Shown: piece after piece, positions 1-11,435 of the stretch
Numbering within the stretch: the first letter of the stretch is position 1
Layout: each line of letters begins with the position of its first letter
Assembly (NCBI RefSeq): GCF_027244095.1
Contig: NC_069657.1
Span: 307,781,674 to 307,845,673 of the forward strand
DNA length: 64,000 bases
Source: Hemicordylus capensis
Taxonomy: Eukaryota > Chordata > Lepidosauria > Squamata > Cordylidae
Reading direction: 5' to 3'
Notes under the pieces: model-generated
What the model was told of the DNA's origin: nothing
Databases searched by the model: none
What the model saw: only the letters and a program-made list of their open reading frames with translations
Made by a program: the position numbers and the translations under genes

Positions 1-170
1 AATTTTTAGCCATTTTTTTACACACACACACAATTCAAACATTCACCAAAAATCCAATGATTGGCCGATTATCTTCAATTTCACTCTAGGGGCCCCGGAC
101 CTCCTTCCCCACATGTGTGGCATGTTTCACGGCTCTAAGACCATGTTTCAAGACTCCAGGACCAACCAGT
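1..170. mobile_element. Possible left part of an older hAT-like element, split by a second insertion
   Basis: This stretch and 842-1083 may be one element interrupted by the insertion at 171-841. The right part ends at 1083 in TTTGCACAAGCCTA, which resembles the inverted end (TGCACAYCCCTA) of the TAGGGRTGTGC family seen elsewhere in the window. Its left end would lie before base 1, so no target duplication can be checked. Assignment is inference. A short CA run lies near base 21-32. Confidence 0.3.
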
Positions 171-841
171 TAGGGGTGTGCACAAAACCAATTCAGGCAG
201 TTTGGTTCCAGTTCAAACCAAATTCAAACTGAACTGCCAGTCTGTGAACTGGTTCAGTTCAAACAGCTGGTGGTCTGGTCAGTTTTGTCAAGCTGGGTCA
301 AACTGTTGCGACCCAGTTCAAGGGCTCTTGCAAGCCCTGCCAGCTCCCCCCTCCCGCAGCAGCATGGGCCAGCAGCGGCCTGGTTCTGCCCTTCAGCTCC
401 TCTAAGCGGCTCCTATGACAGCTCCTCTAAGTCATGCCAGCTCTCCCTCCCAGCAGTGAGGGCCACCGGTGGCCGAATTTTGACCTCCACAGATCCACGG
501 AGGCCAGAACCAGGCTGCTGCCAGCCCGTGATGCTGGTAAGAGGGAAACACCAGCTGGGCTTAGAGGAGCCACCACCACACTGCTGCACAAGACAAAAGA
601 TGCCCTCTCTCTCACACACACACATACAGCTACCCTTAGAACATTCTTAAAGGATTCCCCAATCCCTTTGCTTGTAAAGGGGAATCATCACCAGATTCCC
701 CTTTACAAGCCTAGCCCTTGAAGCGAGCTGAACCAGTTCATATCAGACCAAGCCCAGTCTGGGCCAAACTCAGACCAGCCACCTTTTGGGGCCTATTTGA
801 ATCAAACCCAGTTCTATTTGAACTGGTTCGGCACACCCCTA
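171..841. mobile_element. Non-autonomous hAT element, TAGGGRTGTGC family (copy 1)
   Basis: The element starts TAGGGGTGTGC and ends GCACACCCCTA, a terminal inverted repeat. The flanking 8-mers are CAACCAGT (163-170) and CAATTGGT (842-849), which match at five of eight bases and differ only by transitions, as an aged target duplication would. The ends repeat GGTTC/GAACC-type words that pair across the element. A smaller hairpin sits at about 671-709. No transposase is readable. Other copies of the family are at 8687-9391, 42101-42608 and 53514-54312. Confidence 0.7.
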
Positions 842-1083
842 CAATTGGTGGCTTTTACTTACCCCCCCCCCCCCCATTTCCCCATACAACTCTATGGGGG
901 AAATCCTAATTCATGTTGCCAATTCCAAAATTCTAAAGTATTTCCAAAATTAATTGAAATATTTTGGAATTAATTTCAACTTTACCAATCCGATTTTCCA
1001 AAAAATAAATAAATCGGATTTTATCGATTTAGGGCATTGTCGGATAAAATCCAGATTTCTGAATCTGAATTTGCACAAGCCTA
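842..1083. mobile_element. Right part of an older hAT-like element
   Basis: This AT-rich stretch has AATTCCAAAATTC/GGAATT-type words and repeated AATCGGATTTT words that can pair. It ends in TTTGCACAAGCCTA, like the end of the TAGGGRTGTGC family. It is probably the continuation of bases 1-170. Confidence 0.3.
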
Positions 1084-1192
1084 ATATAGTATAGTTAAAT
1101 TGCATTAGAGGGGAAATTGGATTTCTATAGCAAGCAAAGTAACTCAAGCTTCTCTTATCCCTCATAACAATTATTGCACAACTTCAACATAC

Positions 1193-1357
1193 CTAAGGAA
1201 AAAACTTCAACTCCAATATTACGAAGCTCTCTTGCTGGAATTTCTACTTCGTCTTGAGACTTTCCATCCGTAATGACAATTGCCACTTTGGGAAAACCTT
1301 TCCTTGCTCCAGCAGACTCAGTGAATGTATTCTTAATCAGATAATCTACAGCTTCAC
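1193..1357 (-). CDS. COL12A1: COL12A1 coding exon: second half of the first von Willebrand A domain
   Basis: Read on the minus strand this 165-bp exon encodes [15 protein letters not shown]... through ...[11 protein letters not shown]... to EVFSLG, the C-terminal half of vWA domain 1 of collagen XII. The Asp of ITDGKS is the expected third part of the metal-ion-dependent adhesion site. It is bounded by an AG acceptor just above 1357 and the donor GTATGT just below 1193. It enters and leaves in phase 1, like the other exons of this gene. The rest of the domain and all downstream exons lie beyond base 1. In the known splice pattern of collagen XII this exon belongs to the long form only. Confidence 0.96.
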
Positions 1358-1490
1358 CTAAAATTTATAAAATAGACTTTGATTTTCTCATCCAGGAATG
1401 ATCTAGGTTTTGATCAGAACTGTAAAATCAAGTGAGACAATAAAGAAAAGTGATATGCCTGTGACAGTTTTTCATCTTTCAAATACTCAC

Positions 1491-1754
1491 CTGTCATTGT
1501 ATTGCCTCCTTTGTATGGTATGTTTTTTATTGCCTCAATGAGATCCCTCTTTTCGAAATACTGATTTAAGTTGAACTCAGTCCGTGTATCAGAACTATAC
1601 TGGACAATTCCAACTCTTGTCTTTTCTTCTCCAATATCAAAAGCTGATACAAGGGTAACAATGAAGTCTAATATATATTTAAAGTTATTTCGCCCCACAC
1701 TCCAAGAGCCATCCACAAGAAAAACCAGATCTGTAACAGCACTAAGGGAGCATT
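1491..1754 (-). CDS. COL12A1: COL12A1 coding exon: first half of the first von Willebrand A domain
   Basis: This 264-bp exon encodes [20 protein letters not shown] followed by [11 protein letters not shown] and ends at [14 protein letters not shown] is the DxSxS motif and the Thr of GGNTMTG the second loop of the metal-ion site, so the domain looks functional. From memory it is nearly identical to human and chicken COL12A1 in the [10 protein letters not shown] and EEKTRVG blocks, which separates it from COL14A1. The acceptor ends in TTCCAG and the donor is GTGAGT, both phase 1. Collagen XII is a FACIT collagen bound to type I fibrils in the extracellular matrix of tendon, ligament and muscle. 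Confidence 0.97.
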
Positions 1755-1757
1755 CTG

Positions 1758-3550
1758 GAATACAAAAATTAGAACTATTTAGCAGAGCAAAGCTACATAA
1801 TTATCATTTAAATATAAGCACAAAAATTATATACAGTGACCCACATGTTCCATAGTCTACATGGGTGGTTCCCAGCCGCCCATGCTATTGTGGGCTCCTA
1901 ATGAAGCATTGGCAGTGTTGTGCAGGAGTGCATATACCTAAAGTAATGCACCCACACTTCAGGAGTGGGACATATACTATTCCCAGGGTAAGTACCACTC
2001 CCCAAGTTCAGGCATGCTAGTTTATGAAGTTGCAGTCTGCACAAGACCACCAACACTTTACTAGGAGCTTACAGAAATACATAGGGATAGGAACCACCAA
2101 CAACTGCAGAACATGTGAGCCAGCAGGTATAATTGGTTGTATCCTCAGAATGTACTTATTCACAGACCTATACTCCCTAAAAATGGGCTCGAGGGAGAGT
2201 GTTTGTTTGTTTGTTTGTTTGTTTGTTTGTTTGTTTGTTTAGAGTGCCAGGGTTTGTAGAAGGAAGGAAGGAAGGAAGAACAAAAATCCTCCCTTCCACA
2301 AATGGAACTTCTCCTTACCCTCTCCTTCCACAAATGGAACTACTTCTGCAAATAGAACACACACACACAACCTCAGGCATGCAGCAGGGGAACCAAATTT
2401 TGACAATTTGTTCTGGCTTTGGGAGTGTCCTGTGTCACTCGAAAATGCATTCCTGGGCAGTTGTGCATTTTCAGGTCACACAGGGCATTCCTGGAGCCAG
2501 AGTGAATTGTTGAATTTGCTCCTCCCTACTGTGAGCCCAAGGCTGTGTGCCCAGAGCAGAAGTGGGGAAATTCTCCCTTGCGCCACTGCATCTTCCTTTC
2601 TCACTATTGGAAGGCTGCTCTGGATCAAAGCCAATGTATTGGTTGATGCTTTGGAGTTAGAGTCAGGCCTAGTTCATTTGGATGAATCACAATCAAAAAT
2701 TACCACAATGAGGGCTCCTGAACCAAAATTAATACACTGTTACAGCTATTCACACTACTAGAGGTGGGGAGGGCACCCGGCAGGCGGGGGAGAAGGCTGT
2801 GCTGAACTTACTTTTTTTTCCCCCCAGACGATTGCCAGTTTACTTGGGCATTCATATGCGCAACTCTACCAGGAGCCATGCAGCATTGGGTATCCCACAA
2901 TGCACTGTGTGATGAGTGCAATGCATTGACAGAATCCCCTGGGAGATGGGCGCTCTAGGTGCCCATCTCTGTGTCTGCTCGGGCTGCAAGCAGTCTGAGC
3001 AGTCACACAAACAGTTAGCCAGAGTTAAGGGCAAGCTCATGCCCTTAACCCCAGTTAAAACCCAGGGCAGAAAGCTTGGTTTGGTGGCACAGCACCACCG
3101 GGATCAGGCTGGATCCCGGTGGTTCTCACATGCAACCTAACCCAGGCTGGGCTTCCCTACCCCAGGTTAGGCTTCACATGAGAACAGTTTCTGTGTCCGA
3201 GACAGAGACCAAAGCCTGGTGACAGGCATATCAAAAAGAAAGAAGAGGAGCATGCTTTAAGGTTTCTAGAGGATTGGAAACAAGAACTTGCTAACAAAAA
3301 AACATCGGCCTCCTATCAACCAGAACCAAAAATTGAGGAATAATACTCATAAACATCTGTATTACAGTGATTGGGATGGAGTGGAATATGACTCTTTATT
3401 CCTGGCCCAGTAAAGACCTATGCTGAAAAGGGGCAGGAAAGACTGCATATCTCCCGGTAGTTTGCTCTGCCTGCTTAGAAAGGAATGTCTTACACCTCAT
3501 TAAAATCCTCATTATAGAATATAGTGCTCACTTAGTGGCAAAAATCACTT
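1758..3550 (-). other. COL12A1 intron with simple repeats and unassigned repeat DNA
   Basis: This intron separates the linker exon from the vWA exon. It holds a (GTTT)10 array at 2201-2240 and a short GGAA array at about 2261-2278. A GC-richer stretch at 2760-3190 looks like repeat DNA, but I do not recognise the family. No further exon is visible. Confidence 0.6.
2201..2240. repeat. (GTTT)n microsatellite
   Basis: Ten perfect GTTT units lie in a COL12A1 intron. A short degenerate GGAA run follows about 20 bp downstream. Confidence 0.95.
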
Positions 3551-3552
3551 AC

Positions 3553-3609
3553 TCTGCAATGGAACCTCATCAACCTTTTCTCCTGTTGTTACTAAGCCAC
3601 CTGTTTGAA
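3553..3609 (-). CDS. COL12A1: COL12A1 coding exon: linker between FN3-1 and vWA-1
   Basis: This 57-bp exon encodes IQTGGLVTTGEKVDEVPLQ, matching the linker in human (IQTGSSTKPVEKK...) at its first residues and diverging after, as expected for a linker. The acceptor ends in TTCCAG and the donor is GTAAGT. Entry and exit are both phase 1. It is too short to stand out as an open frame; it was found by splice sites and by its place between the FN3 and vWA exons. Confidence 0.93.
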
Positions 3610-3677
3610 CTGGAAGAACCAAAAAACACAGGATTAATAGAAAACCAGAAAGTCTCCCATGTCAGAATCCAAGGCTG

Positions 3678-3905
3678 GATTTAAGCCAGGGTGGTGTACT
3701 GGTTAGAATGCTGGACCAGAACTGAGGAGACCTGAGTTCTACTCCCTCCCCCAGCCATGAAACTCCCTGGGTGACTCCAGCACTTATCTATTGGCCTAAC
3801 CTCACAGAGAAATACCTCAAAGAGTTATTGTGAGGATAAACCTAATAACTATATACCACTCTGGGCTCTTTTGAAGAGGAGTGGCATATAAATGTTCGGT
3901 TTTTT
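3678..3905 (+). mobile_element. tRNA-derived SINE (squamate type)
   Basis: The sequence begins GGTGGTGTACTGGTTAGAAT, has a degenerate tRNA-like head (GAGTTCTACTCCCTC near the B box), and continues with CTAACCTCACAGAG and GTTATTGTGAGGA. It ends GGCATATAAATG before an AT tail. Related copies lie at 54510-54695 and 47560-47745. It is old, with many differences between copies. Confidence 0.75.
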
Positions 3906-4367
3906 TAAAATTCACATATCAATCATCCTGTAGTGGGAGGAAAAGTAATCACTTCATTCTGGGAAGTGATTTTGAAAATAAGCGTTCTCATTGGACTTCT
4001 CTATCACTTCATGTCCAGCTATTCTCTTCAAGAATCAGAACTGCTGGGCACTTGATGATAGCTTGGAAGTCCCTATTCATATGATACTGCCTGAACATTT
4101 TGGAAAGAGTATAATGAGGAACTATTGGTGGATGCTTTAGTCAACTAGGCAATTCTGTAAGAACTGCAGTTACTGCACGGAAATGAAACTCTTTTTTAAC
4201 CCACCATTAGCACATGCATAATCAATCGATACAACGAAAATATCTGTACCCAAAGGTTAAGAATCTATAAACAGCATGTGAGTCCAATAAATACTCAGCA
4301 TTTATTTGGTGCTTCCACTGTAACTATCCCCAAACTTAAACTTAGATTTATGATGCGAAGCACTTAC

Positions 4368-4511
4368 TTGTAAGTTGGCCAGAGACAGATATACTTTCTT
4401 CTGTGTCATCATACGAACTTATTGTTACAACATATTCAGTATCAGGTATGAGATCTCTTAATATAGTTTGGGTAGTGCTAGGTGCTAGGGTAAATTCTCT
4501 AGTAGGTCCAT
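4368..4511 (-). CDS. COL12A1: COL12A1 coding exon: second half of FN3 domain 1
   Basis: This 144-bp exon encodes [20 protein letters not shown], then [20 protein letters not shown] and ends [15 protein letters not shown] carries the conserved Leu and Tyr of the fibronectin type III fold. It aligns over its whole length with human DGPTKEFTLSASTTETLLSE. The acceptor ends in TTGCAG and the donor is GTAAGT, both phase 1. Together with 5563-5679 it makes a complete FN3 domain, which is the usual two-exon layout for FN3 domains in FACIT collagens. Confidence 0.96.
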
Positions 4512-5562
4512 CTGCAATTCAACATACACAGAACAATTCCATATAATCAAATTTCTAAATTTTTGTGATATTGAGTTATTACAAACATTAAAAAAAAAAA
4601 AACCTGCCTAACCAGTCCTCTTAATTTCAATGGGACTACTCTGAATAATTTCCCTCATCATGTTAGCCAGTATTCATTTGGACAGAGGGTCTCTGAGCAC
4701 CATCCAGTAGCAACCGGCTGATCTACTCTGAAGTCACAAAGTGGCCGTTAAGGCAAAGCTGTCATGGCTCACTAATGTCTACCACGGACCCCGTTGCACT
4801 TATGACTCAGAAGAGCTGGGCCTAACACTAGGCAGCTATGTCAAACCAAATCAAATATCAAAAGGCACCTACAGTATGTGTTAGTGGGGTCTAGGGTGAC
4901 TTTTAAGTCCACAATTTAAAACTTAAACCACCAAAGAATTGCCTACAGATTCTGGCTATTAAAGAACATAGGTGCTTAATGCCCTTGGTGAGGGAGTTCT
5001 AGAGTTTTGTAATTGTTATTGGCCAGAGAGAGAGACTGGACATTTGCTATGGGAGTTTAACAGACATCAGCCTCTTACATACCAAATGTAATCATAGCAG
5101 ATGGTTAAAAAATGTCATATGAAATCTTCTCACTATTTTGGTGTTACTAGCCTCTTATGAAGACATGAGGAGCAGCTAAGGATTTGGGAATTACTCTTAT
5201 ACAGAGAAAGTAAAATCATATACATTGACTGGATGGAGTATAGTAGAAAATTTAAGAGGTTAAGAGGAAAATATAAGAGATAGTAGAAAATATAAGAGGT
5301 TAAAGTTGCCTCCCACAATGCCTCCCAAAGATCTAAAGTCTCAACCCAGTGCAAGTAGGTAATTTTATTGTACTATATATACTGTATATTAAGGAAATCT
5401 CAACTCTTTCCAACACAGTTAAAGGACCAGATATAATTTAGGACAAATCACAGATGTTCCTAATATCTATTCTCATTTTGGACAAACAAAAAATGGGGGA
5501 AAACAATGCAGTTGAACAAGACTTCACATTTGGGAGTGTGTGGTTAGGACACTAAAACCTAC

Positions 5563-5679
5563 CAGCTGCAGGAGTCACTGTTATCCTGTAACCTTCTATT
5601 GCATCAGGCGGCCTCGTCCATGACATTTGAACAGTATGTTCATCTACAATTTTAAAATTCAAGTCTGATGGTGGATTAA
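5563..5679 (-). CDS. COL12A1: COL12A1 coding exon: first half of FN3 domain 1
   Basis: This 117-bp exon encodes (V)[20 protein letters not shown] followed by [18 protein letters not shown]. The Trp of MSW and the Tyr of GYRITV are the core FN3 residues. It matches chicken and human [18 protein letters not shown] directly after the signal peptide. The acceptor ends in TTGCAG and the donor is GTAGGT. The first codon is completed by the single G that ends the signal exon at 17956, so both ends are phase 1. Confidence 0.96.
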
Positions 5680-8170
5680 CTGCAAAAGATGCATACCAAG
5701 CAACAGTATGTTAAAAGTTGAACAAATGAAACTCTCATTAATTTTAAAAATATGTTAAGCAAAGCTTGCTAAGATATGTCTTTGCATAAATTTGTTTCCA
5801 ACACATATAGAGATATGTTGTTGGCAAAGGGGGGATACAAGCTGATGGAATATGACAAAACACATCAAAGAGAATAGGCATTACAGAGGACAGCACAGAA
5901 CATTTGTTTCTTGAATTGCCAAGTCATTCAAGAATGGCCAGCAAAATCAAGCACAATAGAAAACACATTTGGATACATGTACAATGAGTTCACAGATAAT
6001 AACCACATATGCAAACATTTCACATAACAATTAAAAGAATGTTTTTAACATGCTGGGTGCAATTCATAACAGCATGCCAAATCACAACCTGCTTACAACA
6101 CCATGAGATCATTTGACAATAATACAATACCCTTTTCAATAAGACATCAAAGAATTGATAAATCTTTTAAAGATGGTCTCTGCACATTCATATTTCACTG
6201 ATTTTTTTTAAGCTTGGCAGAGAAAAAGAGAAATATGTATTTTAAGAATGCAGTAAAGCTTTGAATGTTTCAAATTATGTTATATGTGTATATATGCATA
6301 TATTTGTTCTTGGACTTTAACCCCTTAGTTCCAAAAGAGCCACCAAATTGGTTTATAATATTGCATGTGTATATACATAAAATTGGGAATGAAGGGGTTA
6401 ACAGATTATAAATTATTTTCTGTCTCATTTGAACTGCAATACAGTAATGCTTTTTAAAAACTGAGTTGTATTGTTGTTTACACCCCCTTTCCTAGAGTAT
6501 TCCTGAGGTGTAAACTATCATTTATCATTATCATGTTCCCTTTGCAGCAGGTGTACCCATACTAAGGAATGGCATTTTAACACAAAATGCCAGTATGGTG
6601 CTTACACAACAATGGTTAATTATGGAAAGACAACATCAAGGTATATTTATAGACACTTATTTACAGGATGTATAGGGGAAAAACAAGGAGAGAACATCAG
6701 GGATCCGAACAAATGACTGCAAATAAATTTGTGGGAGCTATTGAGAAGATGAACTGAAAATGCAGAAAGGAATAGTTTACATACGCTATCTTATAGCATC
6801 ATGCATATATGTATATGAAAAGTCAATTTATTATTATTAATTGTTGCTTAGCTTCCCACAATGAACAAAAGCCTCCATGTACAAGGATCATTACACAAAG
6901 ACGTTTCATAGTAATATTTTATAATGATATTCTCATGTTAAACTGGTCATGCTCAGTCATGCAATATTTATTGATTCACTGTCAGTGCATGGTAGGCGTA
7001 CTATGAACAACTATTTAAACAAGTCTAACAAAGGCAAATGAGATTCAGCCATACTTTCTTTAAAACTTCAGATTGGCAAGCATTGTGTATGAGCCATATC
7101 TTGTGGTTTTCTTGGAAGATGTCCATCATTAATTAATTTATTCTCTTAAAAATAGAGCTTACATCAGAATGGACCTCTTGAGACATCAATAACAAAGTGT
7201 CATCTACTTCCAGAGAGATAATTCCCTTATCTACACTGGTGTAGTGCCATTAACTTCAATGATACTACATCAGTATGCACTATAAACAATTTACTCTTTT
7301 AAAATGTACATAAAAATGTGATACATCTTTAAACGTGAAACTTGAGGCCTTGAATAAATGTTGCGTGTATTTTAGTGTATGGTCATTTCCAATGAAAATA
7401 GGATAATATGGCTTTGTGCTGTTGCTACTATAGATATACTAGTACTAGGATAAATGTTATTAATTTTTTTTTATTGTCCATACACAGGCAGTGAGATTAG
7501 AATATTAATCTGCATGCACAATTGACTCCTCATTCTATTTAAGGCAATCATACTTCTGCAAACAACTTTAGCACCATGTCATATCAAAACCATGCAATAG
7601 ATGTTAATAGTAGAACACATTAACATTTCAAAGAATACCATTATAAAATATTGTTTCCAAAGCAATGGCTCAGGACAAATTTAATGCAAAGGCAGAGACA
7701 ACTGACCTGAGCATGCTCTTGCTTTAAAAAATAATCAGTACATGGGAAAAAAATAGCACCACCAACCTTGACGGTAAATTGACCTGAAGCAGCAGAGGCC
7801 TTAGGCTGTAACTGCTGAAGGACAGCAGCAGCCCACCTTGTTGATATCCAAATGACCGGATTCCAGATCAACTGAAAAAACTAACTGGGGAAAAGTCTTT
7901 AACATTTTAAAGGACTTTAATCTGATGTATGAAAACCCAGATGTGGCACTTGGTACTTAAAAAAATATAGCGTGAACGTCACATTTAACTCACATATCAG
8001 TTCATCCAGTTATCTGTAACAAATTCAACAGCCAGACTTCTACTCCCATAGAAACCCATAAGAAATGTGTTTGAACTGCATAAGTGTGACTTGACCTATG
8101 GCCACAAACAGACCTGATCCTTAATATGTTTATTCATAAGTCCAAGTTACATAGAAATGGAGAGCTGAAT
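5680..8170 (-). other. COL12A1 intron 2, 3' part, no recognised repeat
   Basis: This AT-rich, mostly unique-looking sequence is the start-proximal side of the 12.3-kb intron between the signal exon and FN3-1. I see no exon-like frame, RNA gene or clear mobile element. Confidence 0.55.
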
Positions 8171-8174
8171 TTGT

Positions 8175-8640
8175 GGCAACAGGCAGGAATTGTCACCTTT
8201 GCTAAGCAGGGTTCATCTTGGTTTGCATTTGGACGGGTGTCATGTGAGCACTGTCTGCTGTAAGATATTCCCCTTAGTGTGGCCACAACATTAGGGCAGT
8301 GATTCCCAAGCTGGGAGCCTCCAGATGTTGCTGAATTACAGCTCCCATCACCCCCAGCCACAATAAATTGTAGCTGGGGCTGATGGGAGTTGTGGTTCAG
8401 CAACATCTGGAGGCTCCCAGTTTGGAAACCACTGCCTTAGGGGATGGAGTCATAGCTCTATGGCAGAGCATCTGCTTGCATACAGAAGGTCCCAGGTTCA
8501 ATCCCTTGCATCTCCGGGTACAGCTGGGAAAGACTGCTACCTGAAACTTGGGAGAGCCACTTTCAGTCAGTGTAGAAAATACTGAGCTAGATGGACCAAT
8601 GGTCTGACTTGGTAGAAGGCAGCTCCCTTGGTTCCTAAGC
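8175..8640 (+). mobile_element. 5S-Sauria-type SINE, interrupted by a hAT MITE
   Basis: The head contains GCTAAGCAGGGTT, ...CTTGGTTTGCATTTGGACGG and GCACTG, which follow the 3' half of vertebrate 5S rRNA. A tRNA-like unit comes next (GGTTCAATCCC resembles a B box), then the tail ACTGAGCTAGATGGACCAAT to GGTTCCTA. The hAT MITE at 8297-8434 splits it. Other copies are at 11436-11756, 26246-26345, 28560-28695, 36916-37110 and 47918-48225. The family name is from memory of Anolis work on 5S-Sauria SINEs. Confidence 0.8.
8297..8434. mobile_element. 138-bp hAT-type MITE inside a SINE
   Basis: The element begins CAGTGATTCCCAAGCTGGGA and ends in the complementary sequence GTTTGGAAACCACTG, and the arms pair over about 60 bp. 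The flanks CATTAGGG (8289-8296) and CCTTAGGG (8435-8442) match at seven of eight bases, an 8-bp target duplication typical of hAT elements. It lies within the SINE at 8175-8640 and is therefore younger. Confidence 0.88.
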
Positions 8641-8686
8641 AAGATCAGTAACTGACTTCAGTGGGGCATAAGTTCTGATTGTGAAC

Positions 8687-9391
8687 TAGGGGTGTGCAAA
8701 CAGGTTTCAATCTTGAAGTTCGAGGGTACGGGTCAAGCCAGACCACCCCTGGTTTGGCTCAACCCCAGACCAAACACACATACCCCAGTTCGGGGATTTG
8801 TCAAGCCTTTAAAAATAATAATAATCTTTTTTAACTTACCCCCTCCAGGGGGCTTCTCAAAGGGGCGGGGGTCCACAGAGGTTTCCCCTCCCCTGCCTGC
8901 CTTCCTTTTTGTAAAAAAAATCACCTGGTTCGGGCATCTTCAGCCCTTTCCTGGCCTATTCCCCAGCGTTGTGGCCATTCTGGAGGCCGCCATGCCTGTG
9001 CGGTGGGACCCTGAGTGGCCGGGTCATAACCCAGGCCACGCAGGGTCCCACTGTGCAGGCGTGGTGGCCTCCAAAATGGCCACCACACTGGGGAATAAAC
9101 CCAGAAATAGCCCAAGATGCCTGAACAGGGTGATTTACAAAAAGGAAGGCTGGTGGGGGAGGGGAAACCTCCATGGAACACCACCCCGCCACCTCAGAAA
9201 AGCCTTCCAGAAGAGGGTAAGTTAGAAGGAAAAAGAAAAAAACTTTTTAAAAAAAATGTTCAATGAACCCCCCCCCGAATCGAACCAAACCGGGGGGGGG
9301 TGTTCAATGGGGGGCAAAACCAAACTGGCTTGGCCGGTTCAGGTATGGTTCGAACTCAAACCCAACCAGGCCAGGTGGTTTTGTGCACACA
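8687..9391. mobile_element. Non-autonomous hAT element, TAGGGRTGTGC family (copy 2)
   Basis: It starts TAGGGGTGTGCAAA and ends TTTTGTGCACACA, with the last terminal bases eroded. Perfect 8-bp target duplications TTGTGAAC flank it (8679-8686 and 9392-9399). The two halves are inverted copies: a block with GGTTCG/CCAGTT words, a block with CCTCCCCTGCCTGCCTTCC, and a core around GCGTGGTGGCC. Long open frames on both strands here are by-products of the palindromic GC-rich sequence, not genes. Confidence 0.9.
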
Positions 9392-10013
9392 TTGTGAACT
9401 GAGGCACTTTGGACAAAATTGTAACTATTTTTTACTTCACACCTTCCAATGAATCCAGTAGCAACTGTTTTGCCAGAAAAAGACAGTGTTGGGACCTATG
9501 ACCAGTACCCAAAGAATCATGCAACTAGTTCCATGCATCCAAGATGGCTTTGGGCTTGTGTTTCTCAAACTGCATACTGCTATGCATAATCGCAAGCCAC
9601 TTTTGAAACTGAGGCAGTTTCGGAAATGGCATCATGATCTGCTGTTCCAAGAAAAAAGGTTTAAAAATTCCACTGAGCATGCACAAGCCCTTGATCATGC
9701 ATAAAGTAATTCTTTGGATCCCAGCCTGTTCGGGTAACCACAGTAAGATGGATGATGAAGGAAAACAGATTTCAGAATCATGAGTAAAGTAAAAATTGCA
9801 CTCACAAAATAGAATATTTTAAGGCCAATTTAGATTATATTCCTCATTTCCACAAGACCTCCCACTTCTTCCTGAGGGTTTGCACTGATAGCCACATCTT
9901 GGCTATAGTCGCTTCCACAATCTTGGGGGCACATTTTTTTTCATTTTAAATAGAAAAACTGGCTTTGGGGTGTGTGAATTTCAAACCCAAGTGTATCCTT
10001 CATAATTGATACA

Positions 10014-10195
10014 GGCTGCATTCTCATAGTCACAAGGATTCTGGTTAAAAAGTTAACCACAATCAGCTGATAGTTAAAACACAGAATTTCAGGGCAATCC
10101 TGGTCAAATTACTCTGGTTAACCAGCATGTAACCAAGACAGATCACTAGGATATATTTTTTTAACCAGGATCCTTGTGAATGTGAAAATGCAGCC
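10014..10195. mobile_element. Palindromic MITE-like element
   Basis: The left end reads GGCTGCATTCTCATAGTCAC and the right end is its near complement, TTGTGAATGTGAAAATGCAGCC. The inner arms AAGGATTCTGGTTAA and TTAACCAGGATCCTT also pair. I could not define a clear target duplication, so the superfamily is open. Confidence 0.65.
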
Positions 10196-10689
10196 CACAG
10201 TATGCATGTATTTTATGCTCTAGATGAAGTTATACCCATATATAAAAGATGTCACAATAAGAAGCCCACAGGTGGACTTTTCAATCCCTTAAAGGATTAT
10301 CCCATGCTATCCAGAGTGTTGTAGTGCAAGCCAAGGATGTGGATGTGAATTCTATTCTCTCCTCCACACTTCTCACACCAAAAGAAAGATAACCAATAAG
10401 TAGTTATTGTATAATCCGTTCACACATTATGGAAACACTATAAACAGAAAGCTGACCAGTTAAGGTCAGATTAAGAACCCAGACTCTTCATGTTGTCAAA
10501 TGCAATAAAAATAAAAGACTATAGCATTGTTACGGAGTACACAATTTTGACTAGTAAGGACTCTCTGTGACTATCTAATGAGATAAGAAAACTGTTAAGC
10601 ACTGGGCTCCATCCAACAAACACTGCCTGGCATCGACCCTAAATTACTGAAAAGTACTACTCAAGTAGTAGTTACTCTAAAGCAGCCTG

Positions 10690-10932
10690 CTAATTGGGCA
10701 GAGAGGTACCTTTTTAACGTGGTGATTCTCTTTATTGAGCAGGGGGAGAGTAACTGGCCCTATCCACCCCCCGCACAGTACCTCCAGTGACTATTGCTGG
10801 TGTCTGTCTTGTGTTTCTTTTTAGATTGTGAGCCCCTTGGGGACAGGGATCCATCTTATTTGTTTCTCAGTGTAAACTGCCCTGAGCCATTTTTGGAAGG
10901 GCGGTATAGAAATTGAATAAATAATAATAATA
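10690..10932 (+). mobile_element. L2-type 3' tail element (LINE or LINE-mobilised SINE)
   Basis: It contains the squamate L2-like tail words GATTGTGAGCCCCTTGGGGA, AAACTGCCCTGAGCCATTTT and GGGCGGTATAGAAATTGAAT, and ends in (TAA)n. Related tails are at 28280-28560, 35354-35440 and 47160-47400, on the minus strand. Confidence 0.7.
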
Positions 10933-11435
10933 AAGAACTACCTAATTTCAATAGGACTACTCAGGAGCAATTTAGTCTGGATGTCAGCCACTGTAACCAT
11001 GCTGCAAGATAAATGTAGAGTGGATTGTGCCCATTATGACTTTTGCTTAAAGTAATGTTTTAGTAATCTATCTTATCATAATATTTGATTGAGAAATGAA
11101 GGGGCAATTGACCATGGATGACATCCTGACTACCACTGCAGGCATGCTTCCAACAACAACACAAATGCCCCACACCTCCAAAGCACAGGCACTCTATTTT
11201 CAATACTCTCCACAAAGCACTGTTACAGTGGAAACATGTCCCTGAAGGGGTTAGTGCTGCATGCGTGCTGCTGCATTAGGATGTCAGCCCATGTAGAGGA
11301 GATCAATTATTAGAAGTTCCCACTGAGTTCTATGGTGCAAAGCAAGCAGGCTGCAAACAGCAGCACTGCTGGGGGAAGAAATCCACTTGTCCTAGAAAAC
11401 TGGAGTCACTAAGGAGCAGGTTTATCCCCTTGGGG

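Noticed and set aside
2201-2240. Considered with other short arrays as a CRISPR-like or satellite array
   Set aside because: It is a simple tetranucleotide microsatellite without spacers, in a vertebrate genome.
7641-7871. Minus-strand frame of 76 codons in COL12A1 intron 2
   Set aside because: It does not match collagen XII, lacks fitting splice sites in phase 1 and shows no domain.
8692-9225. Open frame of 177 codons
   Set aside because: It lies wholly inside a palindromic non-autonomous hAT element, and the opposite strand has mirror frames.
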